From a virus, in IMG/VR virus record IMGVR_UViG_3300009702_000040, positions 1 to 43,472 of that record: 43,472 nt of DNA; one strand, written 5' to 3'. Of the stretch, positions 32,578 through 39,891 are shown in pieces. The notes beneath the pieces were generated by a model, which had not been told where the DNA came from, ran no database searches, and saw only the letters and a program-made list of their open reading frames with translations. Positions within the stretch are counted from its first letter, which is position 1. Each line of letters starts with the position of its first letter. A program made the translations under genes and the position numbers.

Positions 32578-33269
32578 TAGCCAGCACCCTCCTCGCTAAA
32601 CTTACCTAGACTTGGACGGGGACTTACACCATCCTCTACAGCACCAACACGGCCTGGAATAGGCTCATTTATTACCTGAGGAGTTTTACGTCCTGAACGC
32701 TGTGCAGTTAGTTGCGCCTTGGCCTTAGAACCTCTTCGGCGCGTGCCCATATCCTGCGGACGAGTGCGATTGATTCTCTGCTCCATTGTAGGAGTCTCCA
32801 AAAGGGCAGGAGAGACATCTCGTGCCACAAGAGAACTATCTGATACAATCTCTACCGCAGCGTTATACTTAGCGCTCTGGCAAACGAAGAACTCAACTTG
32901 TTCCTTAGAAGTAGCAAGACGATATTCAGTGCCTCTCTCAAGAACAACTTCATCCCCAGCTATTGCTCGCTGCTGCTTCTCTATCTCGCCTGTCTTGGTC
33001 AACACGAACAAATCGCCACTTAGGATGCGGAGGGTCTTGTCCTTCTTCTCGTGCTTATAGGTAGCAGTAGAACTGCCTGCCAGCATGGTCTCAAAATAGG
33101 TCTCAAAGGTCTTACCCTGAAAACCTGGCACGGCAAAACCCGTATTAGTCTTTTCTCGTGAGCCGCCAACCACAACATGAGTGCCCTGCCGACGCATAAT
33201 GTCGGAGTGCTTCTTAATCTTTCTCACGTCTGGCTGATGGCGTTTCCTCTTCAAACTTGCAATATTCAT
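32577..33269 (-). CDS. Cupin-fold protein
   Basis: A 230-residue protein. Residues about 55-145 have the double-stranded beta-helix pattern of a cupin (YKHEKKDKTLRILSGDLFVL, then AGDEVVLERGTEYRLATS). The usual metal His set is incomplete, so a structural rather than enzymatic role is possible. The termini are basic and disordered. Located upstream of the portal in the head operon. Confidence 0.55.
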   Translation of the reverse strand: MNIASLKRKRHQPDVRKIKKHSDIMRRQGTHVVVGGSREKTNTGFAVPGFQGKTFETYFETMLAGSSTATYKHEKKDKTLRILSGDLFVLTKTGEIEKQQRAIAGDEVVLERGTEYRLATSKEQVEFFVCQSAKYNAAVEIVSDSSLVARDVSPALLETPTMEQRINRTRPQDMGTRRRGSKAKAQLTAQRSGRKTPQVINEPIPGRVGAVEDGVSPRPSLGKFSEEGAG

Positions 33270-33316
33270 CTATTCCCCTCTCTTATTATCAGAGATCATT
33301 ATTATCCTAGACAGCT

Positions 33317-33493
33317 TCATGAATTTCTCCGTTCCCTCTTACGCCGCTCCATCTTCAAGTAATGCTCTTGATCTCTCTTCTGTTGGCATTCCTTAGATTG
33401 GCAAGGTACAAAGACGCCCTCTTCTCCTTGAACAAAAGCTTCACGTTCTTTGCCACAATACTTGCAGCGAAACTTAGGAACATACGTATTCAT
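33317..33493 (-). CDS. Small zinc-ribbon protein
   Basis: A 58-residue frame, ATG 33493 to TGA 33317, starting immediately after the stop of the S4 gene. It reads MNTYVPKFRCKYCGKEREAF, then CQSKEC, then a highly basic helix (MERRKRERRN). The CxxC...C(x4)C pattern indicates one zinc ribbon. The basic helix suggests nucleic-acid binding. Confidence 0.6.
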   Translation of the reverse strand: MNTYVPKFRCKYCGKEREAFVQGEEGVFVPCQSKECQQKRDQEHYLKMERRKRERRNS

Positions 33494-33832
33494 TTAGCCT
33501 CTATAGTTGAACTTGTCAGGATCATTGATGTATGGAGTGTTCCCAGGAGAAGCCTGTCTCGGTGGTCTCTTGGAGATACGGTTTACTGGAACTAACATTA
33601 TTTCTAAACTCTTAGTTCTACCATTAGGGAAACGAAGTTCTAAAGTAAAAGGATCGCCAATAGAAACTGTATGCCTTAGAGAAGTAATACGGTTTCCATC
33701 CAGATAAACAAAGCCCGACTTGGTGTAGTTCTTAGACTCACGAACACTACGAGTTAATCCGCTTACATCAAGAACTCGCCAAACCTGGGCGTTAACTTGC
33801 TTTTTTAGAGTAGGCCAACCAATTTTGATCAT
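33494..33832 (-). CDS. S4-domain RNA-binding protein
   Basis: A 112-residue protein. Residues 15-65 match the S4 pattern: WRVLDVSGLTRSVRESKNY, then SGFVYLDGNRI, then HTVSIGDPF. S4 domains bind structured RNA such as rRNA or tRNA. The C-terminal 35 residues are Pro/Arg-rich. It lies next to peptide deformylase, suggesting an action on translation, but the target is not known. Confidence 0.65.
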   Translation of the reverse strand: MIKIGWPTLKKQVNAQVWRVLDVSGLTRSVRESKNYTKSGFVYLDGNRITSLRHTVSIGDPFTLELRFPNGRTKSLEIMLVPVNRISKRPPRQASPGNTPYINDPDKFNYRG

Positions 33833-33887
33833 ACTTCGCTTACAGCTATTCTAGTGTAAGAATAGCATATGATGTGAGGAAAGGCAA

Positions 33888-34391
33888 TTACTTGATGTTA
33901 TACTTCTTCTTGAACTTGCTAAGTTTCTTGACCATCATCTTCCTTTCTAGAGGACTGACGTGATCAATGAATAATACTCCGCCCAAATGATCATACTCAT
34001 GCTGAGCGGCCACAGCATCCATTCCATCTAGTTGAGCACGAAACTCAGCGCCGGTGGGGTCTATTGCATCAATGGTAATTTCAGCAAAACGCTCCACACG
34101 TTGGAATACATTAGGAAAGGAAAGGCAGCCTTCCTTTTTGGTAATACTACCTTCTGCCCTAACAACCCTAGGATTGATGAAAAACAGAGGTTGGTTATCC
34201 ACATTAGTAACAAAGATACGTTTTGGAATCCCAATCTGAGGAGCAGCAAGCCCTAAGGCTTTATAAGAAGCCAAAGTATCAACCATATTCAGAATGAGAT
34301 GGTAGAACTCTTCAGTATCAAACTCCGCTACATCAGAGCAGTCTTGGCGAAGTACCTTATTGGGATAGAGTAGAACATCCTGAATTGCCAT
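33888..34391 (-). CDS. def: Peptide deformylase
   Basis: A 167-residue protein with all three deformylase motifs: GLAAPQIG (47-54), EGCLSFP (87-93; Cys89 metal ligand) and QHEYDH (130-135; metal His131 and His135, catalytic Glu132). It removes the N-formyl group from nascent proteins. The length matches bacterial enzymes and there is no signal peptide. Its ATG overlaps the stop of the IMPDH-like gene (TAATG), so the two are co-translated. Deformylases occur in some phages, mainly cyanophages. Confidence 0.97.
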   Translation of the reverse strand: MAIQDVLLYPNKVLRQDCSDVAEFDTEEFYHLILNMVDTLASYKALGLAAPQIGIPKRIFVTNVDNQPLFFINPRVVRAEGSITKKEGCLSFPNVFQRVERFAEITIDAIDPTGAEFRAQLDGMDAVAAQHEYDHLGGVLFIDHVSPLERKMMVKKLSKFKKKYNIK

Positions 34392-35428
34392 TATGCACCA
34401 TAAATTCCATGGGGCAAGGACTCTTTGTATCCTGCCTCAGTAATACGAATGAATTCAGCCTCGTCGAGGAGATCCGTTAAGTTATCTACGCCACAGTAAG
34501 TCAAACCGGACTTGATTCCATCAGCAAGAGTATGAAGCGTCTTATCAACAGATCCCTTATAAGGGACAAGTCGCTCAGCGCCCTCTACATACTCGGCTTC
34601 GCCAAAGTGAGCCTTCTTAGCTCCGTAAGAAGCTGCTCCACGATAGACCTTATACTTGAGTCCTGTCTTATCATCTTTGATGACATCCCCTGGGGCCTCT
34701 CGTGTTCCCGCCAGGAGACTACCAAGCATAACCGCATCTGCACCAGAAGCTAAGGCTTTAACAATATCTCCGCTGCACTTGACACCCCCATCGGCAATAA
34801 TACTGATATCTGAGTTAAGGTCGTCAAGAACCTCGTAAACATCCATCACAGACTGAAGAGTGGGAACACCAAAGCCAGTCTTGATACGAGTGGTGCAAAC
34901 AGAGCCGCCACCTACGCCTACCTTGAGTGCAACACGACTATGGTCAAGATCATTTATCTCACTAGCAAAATGTCGAGCCGAGTGGCCTGTAGCTACATTG
35001 CCAATGATAAGAGGTAGCTTATATGAGTCCAAGAACTCCAAAGCTACCTCCATTACACGCTGCTGGTGGCCATGTGCTACATCAAGGCAAATGATCGAGG
35101 CATGAGCACCAATTAGGGTTTCTGCACGGACCTTCCAGTCATTCCCGATACCTATAGCACCACCTACTGATCTGTGCATAGAAGCAGCGATTACTTGGTC
35201 ACACTGAGACTTTATGCTTTGCATGCGGTGAACAATGCCCATTCCACCTGCATCAGCCAACGCAATAGCCATATCTGCTTCGCAGACTGAGGGCATATTC
35301 GCCGCGATAATAGGAAGATGCAAGTCAACGCCCGCTACATATGTCTCTAGCGTGACATCAGATCTACTCTTGATATCATTATATCCTGGAACCAATAGAA
35401 CGTCGTCAAATGATAGTGCAGTTTTCAT
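34391..35428 (-). CDS. IMP dehydrogenase / GMP reductase family enzyme
   Basis: A 345-residue TIM-barrel protein: SFDDVLLVPGY (6-16), MGIVHR, the catalytic loop GSVCTTR (176-181, Cys178), ADGG (212-215), and GIKSGLTYCG with EFIRITEAGYKESLPHG at the end. It lacks the CBS domains of most IMP dehydrogenases and is the size of GMP reductase. The C-terminal ESLPHG is closer to IMP dehydrogenase (ESHPHDV), so the substrate (IMP or GMP) is not settled. It would adjust guanine-nucleotide supply during infection. It lies behind a strong hairpin leader and is coupled to deformylase. Confidence 0.93.
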   Translation of the reverse strand: MKTALSFDDVLLVPGYNDIKSRSDVTLETYVAGVDLHLPIIAANMPSVCEADMAIALADAGGMGIVHRMQSIKSQCDQVIAASMHRSVGGAIGIGNDWKVRAETLIGAHASIICLDVAHGHQQRVMEVALEFLDSYKLPLIIGNVATGHSARHFASEINDLDHSRVALKVGVGGGSVCTTRIKTGFGVPTLQSVMDVYEVLDDLNSDISIIADGGVKCSGDIVKALASGADAVMLGSLLAGTREAPGDVIKDDKTGLKYKVYRGAASYGAKKAHFGEAEYVEGAERLVPYKGSVDKTLHTLADGIKSGLTYCGVDNLTDLLDEAEFIRITEAGYKESLPHGIYGA

Positions 35429-35530
35429 GTTCCTCTCTCAGCGGAAGACAGAGTACTCGAAACTCATACCCTTTCGAGTACGCGCCGCTTTCCAGGCGGG
35501 CCTGGTCCCTGACCAGTTTATCTTCCATAA
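35429..35530 (-). promoter_or_regulatory. Structured leader of the IMPDH-like gene
   Basis: Two hairpins lie in the 5' leader. CTGGTC/GACCAG has a three-base loop (35502-35516). A perfect 10-bp stem has arms GTACTCGAAA and TTTCGAGTAC with a nine-base loop (35453-35481), ending about 25 bases before the ATG. GAGAGAGGAA supplies the ribosome site. A 40-codon frame (ATG 35528 to TGA 35406, MEDKLVRDQARL) crosses both hairpins and overlaps the gene start, but has no ribosome site. The layout resembles a translational switch or leader-peptide control. Confidence 0.5.
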
Positions 35531-35574
35531 GTCTTATTATTCACAATATATGAAACAGTAGACTTAGCTACTCC

Positions 35575-35937
35575 TTATTTCTTCTTCGACTTATTCTCAA
35601 GCACAGACTTTCGTACTCTAGCAACCGCTGATACTCTTCTAATCATCCTTTCCAGTCTATCAAGGTCTTCACCAGCAGAAACATATACAGAATCAAAATG
35701 CCTAGAATATCTAGGTTCCTTTTTGATTATATAACGAAATGCGATCCAAAGTCTCTTCCAAAAGGAAGTCTCTGGATTAAGAAGAGGAGAAATCTGTAAT
35801 TGGATAGACTTCCAATGCCGTTTCTCCTGACCACCATCTAGATCTATAACCTCGAACTCTACAATATGATCATTCAAGGTACAGTCGCACTTGAAGTACA
35901 GTCTATCCAACCAAATATCATCATCGGGATTAGCCAT
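35575..35937 (-). CDS. Protein of unknown function
   Basis: A 120-residue protein, MANPDDDIWLDRLYFKCDCTLNDHIVEFEVIDLDGG, then WKSIQLQISPLL and a Trp/Arg-rich helix, with a basic C-terminal end. The N-terminal half is beta-like. It overlaps the HNH gene stop by eight bases. No family recognised. Confidence 0.45.
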   Translation of the reverse strand: MANPDDDIWLDRLYFKCDCTLNDHIVEFEVIDLDGGQEKRHWKSIQLQISPLLNPETSFWKRLWIAFRYIIKKEPRYSRHFDSVYVSAGEDLDRLERMIRRVSAVARVRKSVLENKSKKK

Positions 35938-36499
35938 CGTTCTCTAGCTCCGTCTGCCTAAACTTATTACTTTTACTAAGGTTTTCCTTGGCGGGTATTG
36001 GTTTAAGATTCTCTGCAATATGTAAACCACAGACATTTTCTCCTTGCAAGGGAATTATATGATCTACATGATATCCTTCGGGACAGCTATCGAATACAGC
36101 CTGTATAGCTTCTCTATCCGCCCAGGAAGGAGTTGCTTGTAGTTGCTTGGCTCTTCTATTTGCCTTATATTCATTTACTCTACTTTTGTTAGCACGTCTC
36201 CAGGCGCTCTGATAGGCAAGCATCTCTTCTCTATTCTTTTCATACTGTATTTGATTATTCTTTCTTACTTTTTCGGGATTTCTGGCTCTCCACCTTTTAG
36301 CCGCTTCAGCTCTTCTAGCGCGCACTTCTGGAACTTTTATACTCGTTAGTATTTCTTTTTGTTTAGCATAATATCGTTTTTTATGAACTTTGCTTCTACA
36401 TTCTTTACAGTCGGGACGCTTTCCATCTTTTGCTTTTCGCTGTTGATAAAACTCACTCAGGGGCTTCTCTATACCACACTTAGAGCAAGACTTATACAT
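35930..36499 (-). CDS. HNH endonuclease (paralog of 17558 and 40053)
   Basis: Start set at ATG 36499 (MYKSCSKCGIEKPLSEF), overlapping the stop of the upstream HNH gene. It has an N-terminal CSKC / CKEC zinc knuckle, long basic helices, then TPSWADREAIQAVFDSCPEGYHVDHIIPLQG, CGLHIAENLKPIPAKENLSKSNKF at the C-terminus. It is the same architecture as the other two paralogs, including the HVDHxIPLQG catalytic block. Probably mobile. Confidence 0.88.
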   Translation of the reverse strand: MYKSCSKCGIEKPLSEFYQQRKAKDGKRPDCKECRSKVHKKRYYAKQKEILTSIKVPEVRARRAEAAKRWRARNPEKVRKNNQIQYEKNREEMLAYQSAWRRANKSRVNEYKANRRAKQLQATPSWADREAIQAVFDSCPEGYHVDHIIPLQGENVCGLHIAENLKPIPAKENLSKSNKFRQTELENDG

Positions 36500-37031
36500 C
36501 AGAATCCAATCCTTGAGTCCAATATAGAAAGGATCTCCACTCATCAGGAGTGTGAGGCATACTAACTACCAGTCTACGCATGAAAGGCTTACTATCTGGT
36601 GCGTAAGGCTTCACCTTCAGCGTCATTCCAGCCTCTTCAGGAGTACGGTCTGCCTTCTTCCAGTTACACTCAATGCAGCAAGTCACAATATTCTCCCACT
36701 TAGTAGCTCCACCACGAGACTTAGGAGTAACGTGGTCATAAGTAAGACTAGCGGTACCTGGCTGGGCTCCACAGTACTGACACGAGAAGTGGTCTCTGCC
36801 GAACACATTGATACGAGAGAACTTGACAGTCTTAACTTCCAAAGAAATGTACTTCAGTAGACGCACCACGGCGGGCATCTTACCACACCAATCCTTGAGA
36901 GCGTCATACACTCTCTCAGAACATGTAGCAAGGATTTCAACCTTATCGTCTAACCACATACAGATAGCTCTTTCCCAAGAGCAGATACGTAGGGGCTCAT
37001 ATGATGCGTTTAGTACTAAAGTATCATTCAT
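36492..37031 (-). CDS. HNH endonuclease, HNH_5-like family
   Basis: A 179-residue protein with the family opening DTLVLNASYEPLRICSWERAI, zinc Cys C84/C87 in CQYCG, catalytic YDHVTPKSRGG (D99, H100), and NIVTCCIECNWKK with C119/C122. Such proteins are common in bacteria and phages and need not be homing enzymes; roles in DNA packaging or host-DNA cleavage are known for related HNH proteins. The start overlaps the transglutaminase-like stop (ATGA). A truncated copy of its N-terminus lies at 37612-37713. Confidence 0.88.
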   Translation of the reverse strand: MNDTLVLNASYEPLRICSWERAICMWLDDKVEILATCSERVYDALKDWCGKMPAVVRLLKYISLEVKTVKFSRINVFGRDHFSCQYCGAQPGTASLTYDHVTPKSRGGATKWENIVTCCIECNWKKADRTPEEAGMTLKVKPYAPDSKPFMRRLVVSMPHTPDEWRSFLYWTQGLDSDV

Positions 37032-37615
37032 GGGAGGTATCGTTTACCTGTTCTCTTTACTAGCTTAGGCTCTCCATTACGTCTAAGCTTTATCTCAAAC
37101 TTGCCCGCAGCATATAGAACCGACCTTCTGCTAGCAACAACATCCTTGGCCCAAGCCCATTCATCTCCTGCGGCTATCTTGTGGGGCATACCGTAGTCGG
37201 CCCAGTATGTATCCCCCTCCTTCTCAAATACACAGACAGCATGCCCTTCACCCTTCTTATCCCTATTCTCGTACCATACAGTGCCCATATAGGCTTTGTC
37301 TGCAAGGCCGGACTTGAGTAGGGTGGTTGCCCAATAAAGAGCATAGTCATCACAATCTCCGAACTTCTTAGCACCTGCATTGATATGCGCTTGGAACTTA
37401 CGAGGATTCATAGCAACATCCAAGAAACCATGAAGAGGATCTGGACGCCAGTTCCTGCCCCAGTTAATAGCCTCGGCTATTTGGCGAGTATTCTCGTAGG
37501 TAGCAACCTCAGGGTTCTTGCGAGCCTTACGACGAGTCATACGCTGGGTAAAACCGTACCACCAGGGTACGGTCCAATAAAGAGTCTTGTAGAAGAAGCG
37601 AACGAATTTAGTCAT
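37028..37615 (-). CDS. Transglutaminase-like cysteine protease/peptidase
   Basis: A 195-residue protein with the transglutaminase-like triad: GDCDDYALYWATTLL (Cys88), GEGHAVCVFE (His125) and YWADYG (Asp140), in that order and with normal spacing. A short aromatic N-terminal segment (FYKTLYWTVPWWYGF) could associate with membrane but is short for a signal. Substrate unknown; related phage proteins are annotated as transglutaminase-like or peptidoglycan-acting. It overlaps the HNH gene by four bases. Confidence 0.82.
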   Translation of the reverse strand: MTKFVRFFYKTLYWTVPWWYGFTQRMTRRKARKNPEVATYENTRQIAEAINWGRNWRPDPLHGFLDVAMNPRKFQAHINAGAKKFGDCDDYALYWATTLLKSGLADKAYMGTVWYENRDKKGEGHAVCVFEKEGDTYWADYGMPHKIAAGDEWAWAKDVVASRRSVLYAAGKFEIKLRRNGEPKLVKRTGKRYLP

Positions 37616-37713
37616 GTTGGTTTACTTTCTGGGTACATATGTATCCTATTGGTACGCACGGTGGGAATGCGGAGAGGCTCATATGATGTATTTAGTACAA
37701 GAGTGTCGTTCAT
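37612..37713 (-). CDS. Truncated copy of the HNH_5 N-terminus (33 residues)
   Basis: The frame from ATG 37713 reads MNDTLVLNTSYEPLRI and then diverges, ending in a TGA that overlaps the next ATG (ATGA). The first 16 residues match the start of the HNH gene at 36492 except for one substitution, and the DNA is also similar. It is either a duplication remnant or a mini-gene kept for translational coupling. No clear ribosome site. Confidence 0.45.
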   Translation of the reverse strand: MNDTLVLNTSYEPLRIPTVRTNRIHMYPESKPT

Positions 37714-37752
37714 AGGACTATTCTAACAAATACACCAATAACATTCCATCTT

Positions 37753-37827
37753 TGGTACTCCACCCAGGAGTTGAACCTGGCCGCTATGTATATAAGACAC
37801 CGCAGCTCAACCGGAGCTTTGTGGAGC
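37753..37827 (-). tRNA. tRNA-Ile(UAU)
   Basis: Cloverleaf with acceptor GCTCCAC/GTGGAGT, T-loop TTCAACT, encoded CCA, and anticodon loop CTTATAT giving UAU (codon AUA). Its first 21 bases overlap the end of the HNH gene at 37807, whose TGA lies in the D-loop GGTTGA. Confidence 0.8.
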
Positions 37828-38187
37828 GTAATCATCTAAATCAATAATTCCTTCGTGAACTTCTGCGTGACAGTTCTGACAAAGCAAAACACACTTGTCT
37901 AGTTCCTCTTGTATTGTAGCCCATTTTCTTCCGTGATTGCTGCTGATACTAAAGGATTTGGTGAGAGGATCTAGGTGATGAAAAGCCAGAGCGCGGGCGC
38001 ACCTACTGTACCCGCACACAATGCATTTCCCTCCCTTATACTCTATTGCTTTCCTCTTCTTCTTAAACCTACGCCTATTGGACAGACAACTATTACAGTG
38101 TCTGGTTGAGTGTCCTGAAACCGCCCTATTATAGACGTACACCCTGCCACAACCTTGGCACTCACGAATTGTTCCTTCTTTAGTCAT
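37807..38187 (-). CDS. HNH endonuclease with extra zinc knuckles
   Basis: A 126-residue protein: CQGC (C10/C13), CNSC (C31/C34), CIVCG (C55/C58), AFHHLDP (H70, H71) and CQNCHAEVHEG (C103/C106, H107/H111). This is the HNH fold in which the HH pair and final H make the active site. It lies inside the tRNA region and ends within the D-loop of tRNA-Ile, so its last seven codons are shared with the tRNA. Confidence 0.88.
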   Translation of the reverse strand: MTKEGTIRECQGCGRVYVYNRAVSGHSTRHCNSCLSNRRRFKKKRKAIEYKGGKCIVCGYSRCARALAFHHLDPLTKSFSISSNHGRKWATIQEELDKCVLLCQNCHAEVHEGIIDLDDYAPQSSG

Positions 38188-38205
38188 CTGGCTCCGTGCG
38201 CATAG

Positions 38206-38277
38206 TGGAAGCAGCTGGGTTCGAACCAGCGACCAAGACCGTGTAAAGATCCCACTCTACCACTGAGTTATGCTTCC
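38206..38277 (-). tRNA. tRNA-Val(UAC)
   Basis: Acceptor GGAAGCA/TGCTTCC, T-loop TTCGAAC, anticodon loop TTTACAC giving UAC. CCA is not encoded (CTA follows the discriminator). Confidence 0.88.
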
Positions 38278-38344
38278 TCTTGCTACTCCTCAGGATACCA
38301 TATGGACCCTAGGGCTGCAATTGTTATATACAAGAGTATCCATA

Positions 38345-38599
38345 TCATCTAACTCTCTTTGATCCGCCACCGCGCATACCTGCATATACGGGCTTAGTCT
38401 TGAACTTCTTCCCAGTCTCGAAGAAGTAAAATGCTGCTCTGCGAGACTTGAAGAACGCGATGTCCTGGTCTCCTTCAGTCAACTGCCAACGCTTAGCGCG
38501 GGAGGTATCCTCGTTCTTCAGAACATGACCGATACGTCCCTTAAACTCTACTCGCCAAACTATTGTTGGCTTTCGCATTTCCATCGTGTACTTAAGCAT
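38345..38599 (-). CDS. Small basic protein of unknown function
   Basis: An 84-residue protein, MLKYTMEMRKPTIVWRVEFKGRIGHVLKNEDTSRAKRWQL, with an alternating strand pattern and a basic GGGSKRVR end. Its ATG overlaps the stop of the gene at 38599 (TAATG). Ends in TGA. No family recognised. Confidence 0.45.
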   Translation of the reverse strand: MLKYTMEMRKPTIVWRVEFKGRIGHVLKNEDTSRAKRWQLTEGDQDIAFFKSRRAAFYFFETGKKFKTKPVYAGMRGGGSKRVR

Positions 38600-39012
38600 T
38601 ATTCTACCTTCACGTCTGCAAACTTCTCTAGGAAGCTTTTTACCTTCTTCTTGGAGAAATGATATTCTACATCATCTAGACACACCATAATCTCACCATT
38701 ATCCTTAACTACGATTTTGATATTGCCAATAGTTAGATCATTAGCAGCACTTAAACTCGCCTCAGTATACCAGTTATTCCCAGCGGTTATGGTGTTATCC
38801 GTAACAAAGATTTGATCTGGTGCTGTTTTACTGCCATCTTTTACCAAGACGTTACCATAAGAGTCACCGCCAGTAGTCACATGTGGGACATGGACAGTAG
38901 CATCAGTAGTCCCCCCACTTATATCTAAATTAGTGGTTGCAGGGGTAGAAACTCCTGATGAAGTCTCGGAGGTTCCCCCGTAGTATACTTCTTCTTTGAG
39001 TTTAGTATCCAT
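38599..39012 (-). CDS. Beta-rich Thr/Gly protein of unknown function
   Basis: ATG 39012 is chosen, with GGAGG about 11 bases upstream. The 137-residue protein has a Ser/Thr/Gly-rich N-terminal half (GGTSETSSGVSTPATT, TTGGDSYGNVLVKDG) and a C-terminal domain ending in a basic helix (YHFSKKKVKSFLEKFAD). It overlaps the end of the FmdB-like gene by 11 bases. Possibly a virion surface protein; unproven. Confidence 0.45.
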   Translation of the reverse strand: MDTKLKEEVYYGGTSETSSGVSTPATTNLDISGGTTDATVHVPHVTTGGDSYGNVLVKDGSKTAPDQIFVTDNTITAGNNWYTEASLSAANDLTIGNIKIVVKDNGEIMVCLDDVEYHFSKKKVKSFLEKFADVKVE

Positions 39013-39175
39013 CTTTAAACCATCCTCCACCTAACAGGCGAAACGAAGAGTGGGAAATCAGCCTCTTAAGCTTCATCTTTCCGCACTCTGGGCACTTCTT
39101 ACGTGGCTTGTCAGTAATCTTTTGCTCAAACTCGAAAGAGTGACCGCATCCCTCGCATTCGTACTCGTAGATCAT
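39002..39175 (-). CDS. FmdB-type zinc-ribbon protein
   Basis: A 57-residue frame from ATG 39175, which overlaps the lipoprotein stop as TAATG. It reads MIYEYECEGCGHSFEF, then KKCPECGKMKLKRLIS, then FRLLGGGWFKDGY. The two Cys pairs, the YEYxC start and the GGGWFKDGY end are diagnostic of the FmdB/putative regulatory zinc-ribbon family. Phages often carry one; its target is unknown. Confidence 0.8.
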   Translation of the reverse strand: MIYEYECEGCGHSFEFEQKITDKPRKKCPECGKMKLKRLISHSSFRLLGGGWFKDGY

Positions 39176-39705
39176 TAGTCCTGATCATCGTGATCTACAT
39201 CTGCCGGGCATTCTGTTGGCACAAGAACTTTCTCAATCTCACAGATCTTATTCCACCAGCTGCTAAGACACTTCCTATGGGTGTCACGATCACGGCAAAC
39301 AATCTCAGCCTTTACCACAAAGCACTTAGGCTCTGGGCAGATTGAACACTCAACAGAATCCTGTCCAGCGGTGAATCCGTCATCATAGCCCTCTTTGTAA
39401 GCCTTTGCCTTCGCTTCATTAGCACATGTAAAACACACACGCCTATCCTGTGCTACAGCCTCGTCCCATGTCTGGCAGACATCACACGAAGGAGCACACT
39501 CTTCGACTCCCTGAAGGTCACAAACCACATCACCACAGAAGGTATCACAGTGCCTTACAACATCTTCTCTGCCATCAGTGTCGCAAACTTGACCACACGA
39601 AGAGCCATCTGATCCGCCTACTCCCTCGATAGGAATCTTAGAACCAGCATTACCGCATGCGCTAACTGCTAGTAGAGCAAAAGCCCCAATTATTACTAGC
39701 AACAT
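39175..39705 (-). CDS. Cys-rich predicted lipoprotein
   Basis: A 176-residue protein. MLLVIIGAFALLAVSACGN is a signal peptide with lipobox V-S-A-C, so Cys17 is the likely lipid anchor. The mature part has about 20 Cys, many in CxxxC or CxxC spacing (CGQVC, CDTFCGDVVC, CAPSCDVC, CSICPEPKC), suggesting a disulfide-bonded or metal-binding surface protein. It has its own promoter and a large operator-like hairpin. A role in superinfection exclusion or envelope modification is possible but not shown. Confidence 0.7.
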   Translation of the reverse strand: MLLVIIGAFALLAVSACGNAGSKIPIEGVGGSDGSSCGQVCDTDGREDVVRHCDTFCGDVVCDLQGVEECAPSCDVCQTWDEAVAQDRRVCFTCANEAKAKAYKEGYDDGFTAGQDSVECSICPEPKCFVVKAEIVCRDRDTHRKCLSSWWNKICEIEKVLVPTECPADVDHDDQD

Positions 39706-39720
39706 TAGTATCCCCTTTTA

Positions 39721-39734
39721 TATAAACGTTTATA
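39721..39734. promoter_or_regulatory. Perfect palindrome TATAAACGTTTATA
   Basis: A 14-base perfect palindrome just before the ribosome site of the lipoprotein gene, between promoter and start codon. A candidate operator. Confidence 0.35.
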
Positions 39735-39739
39735 AACAC

Positions 39740-39784
39740 GAGTTATAGCAAGTTTATCAAAACTCACTAAACTTACTATAACTC
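39740..39784. promoter_or_regulatory. Large inverted repeat overlapping the lipoprotein promoter
   Basis: Two 17-base arms (GAGTTATAGTAAGTTTA and TAAACTTGCTATAACTC) pair with one G-U and an 11-base loop. One arm covers the -10 box. It could be a repressor site or a transcript hairpin. Confidence 0.55.
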
Positions 39785-39802
39785 CGTATATCTCTTTGTC
39801 AA
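39775..39802 (-). promoter_or_regulatory. Sigma-70-type promoter of the lipoprotein gene
   Basis: TTGACA at 39802-39797, a 16-base spacer, and TATAGT at 39780-39775, about 70 bases before ATG 39705. The -35 box is a perfect consensus. It lies directly downstream of the tRNA-Thr(GGU) 3' end. Confidence 0.7.
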
Positions 39803-39811
39803 CACACAAAA

Positions 39812-39886
39812 TGGAGCCCCCGGTGAGAATTGCACTCACGACCTGCGGCTTACCATGCCGCTACTCTACTACTGAGTTACAAGGGC
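39812..39886 (-). tRNA. tRNA-Thr(GGU)
   Basis: Acceptor GCCCTTG/CGGGGGC, anticodon stem GCGGC/GCCGC with loop ATGGTAA giving GGU, T-stem GTGAG/CTCAC, encoded CCA. Confidence 0.85.
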
Positions 39887-39891
39887 GAAAT

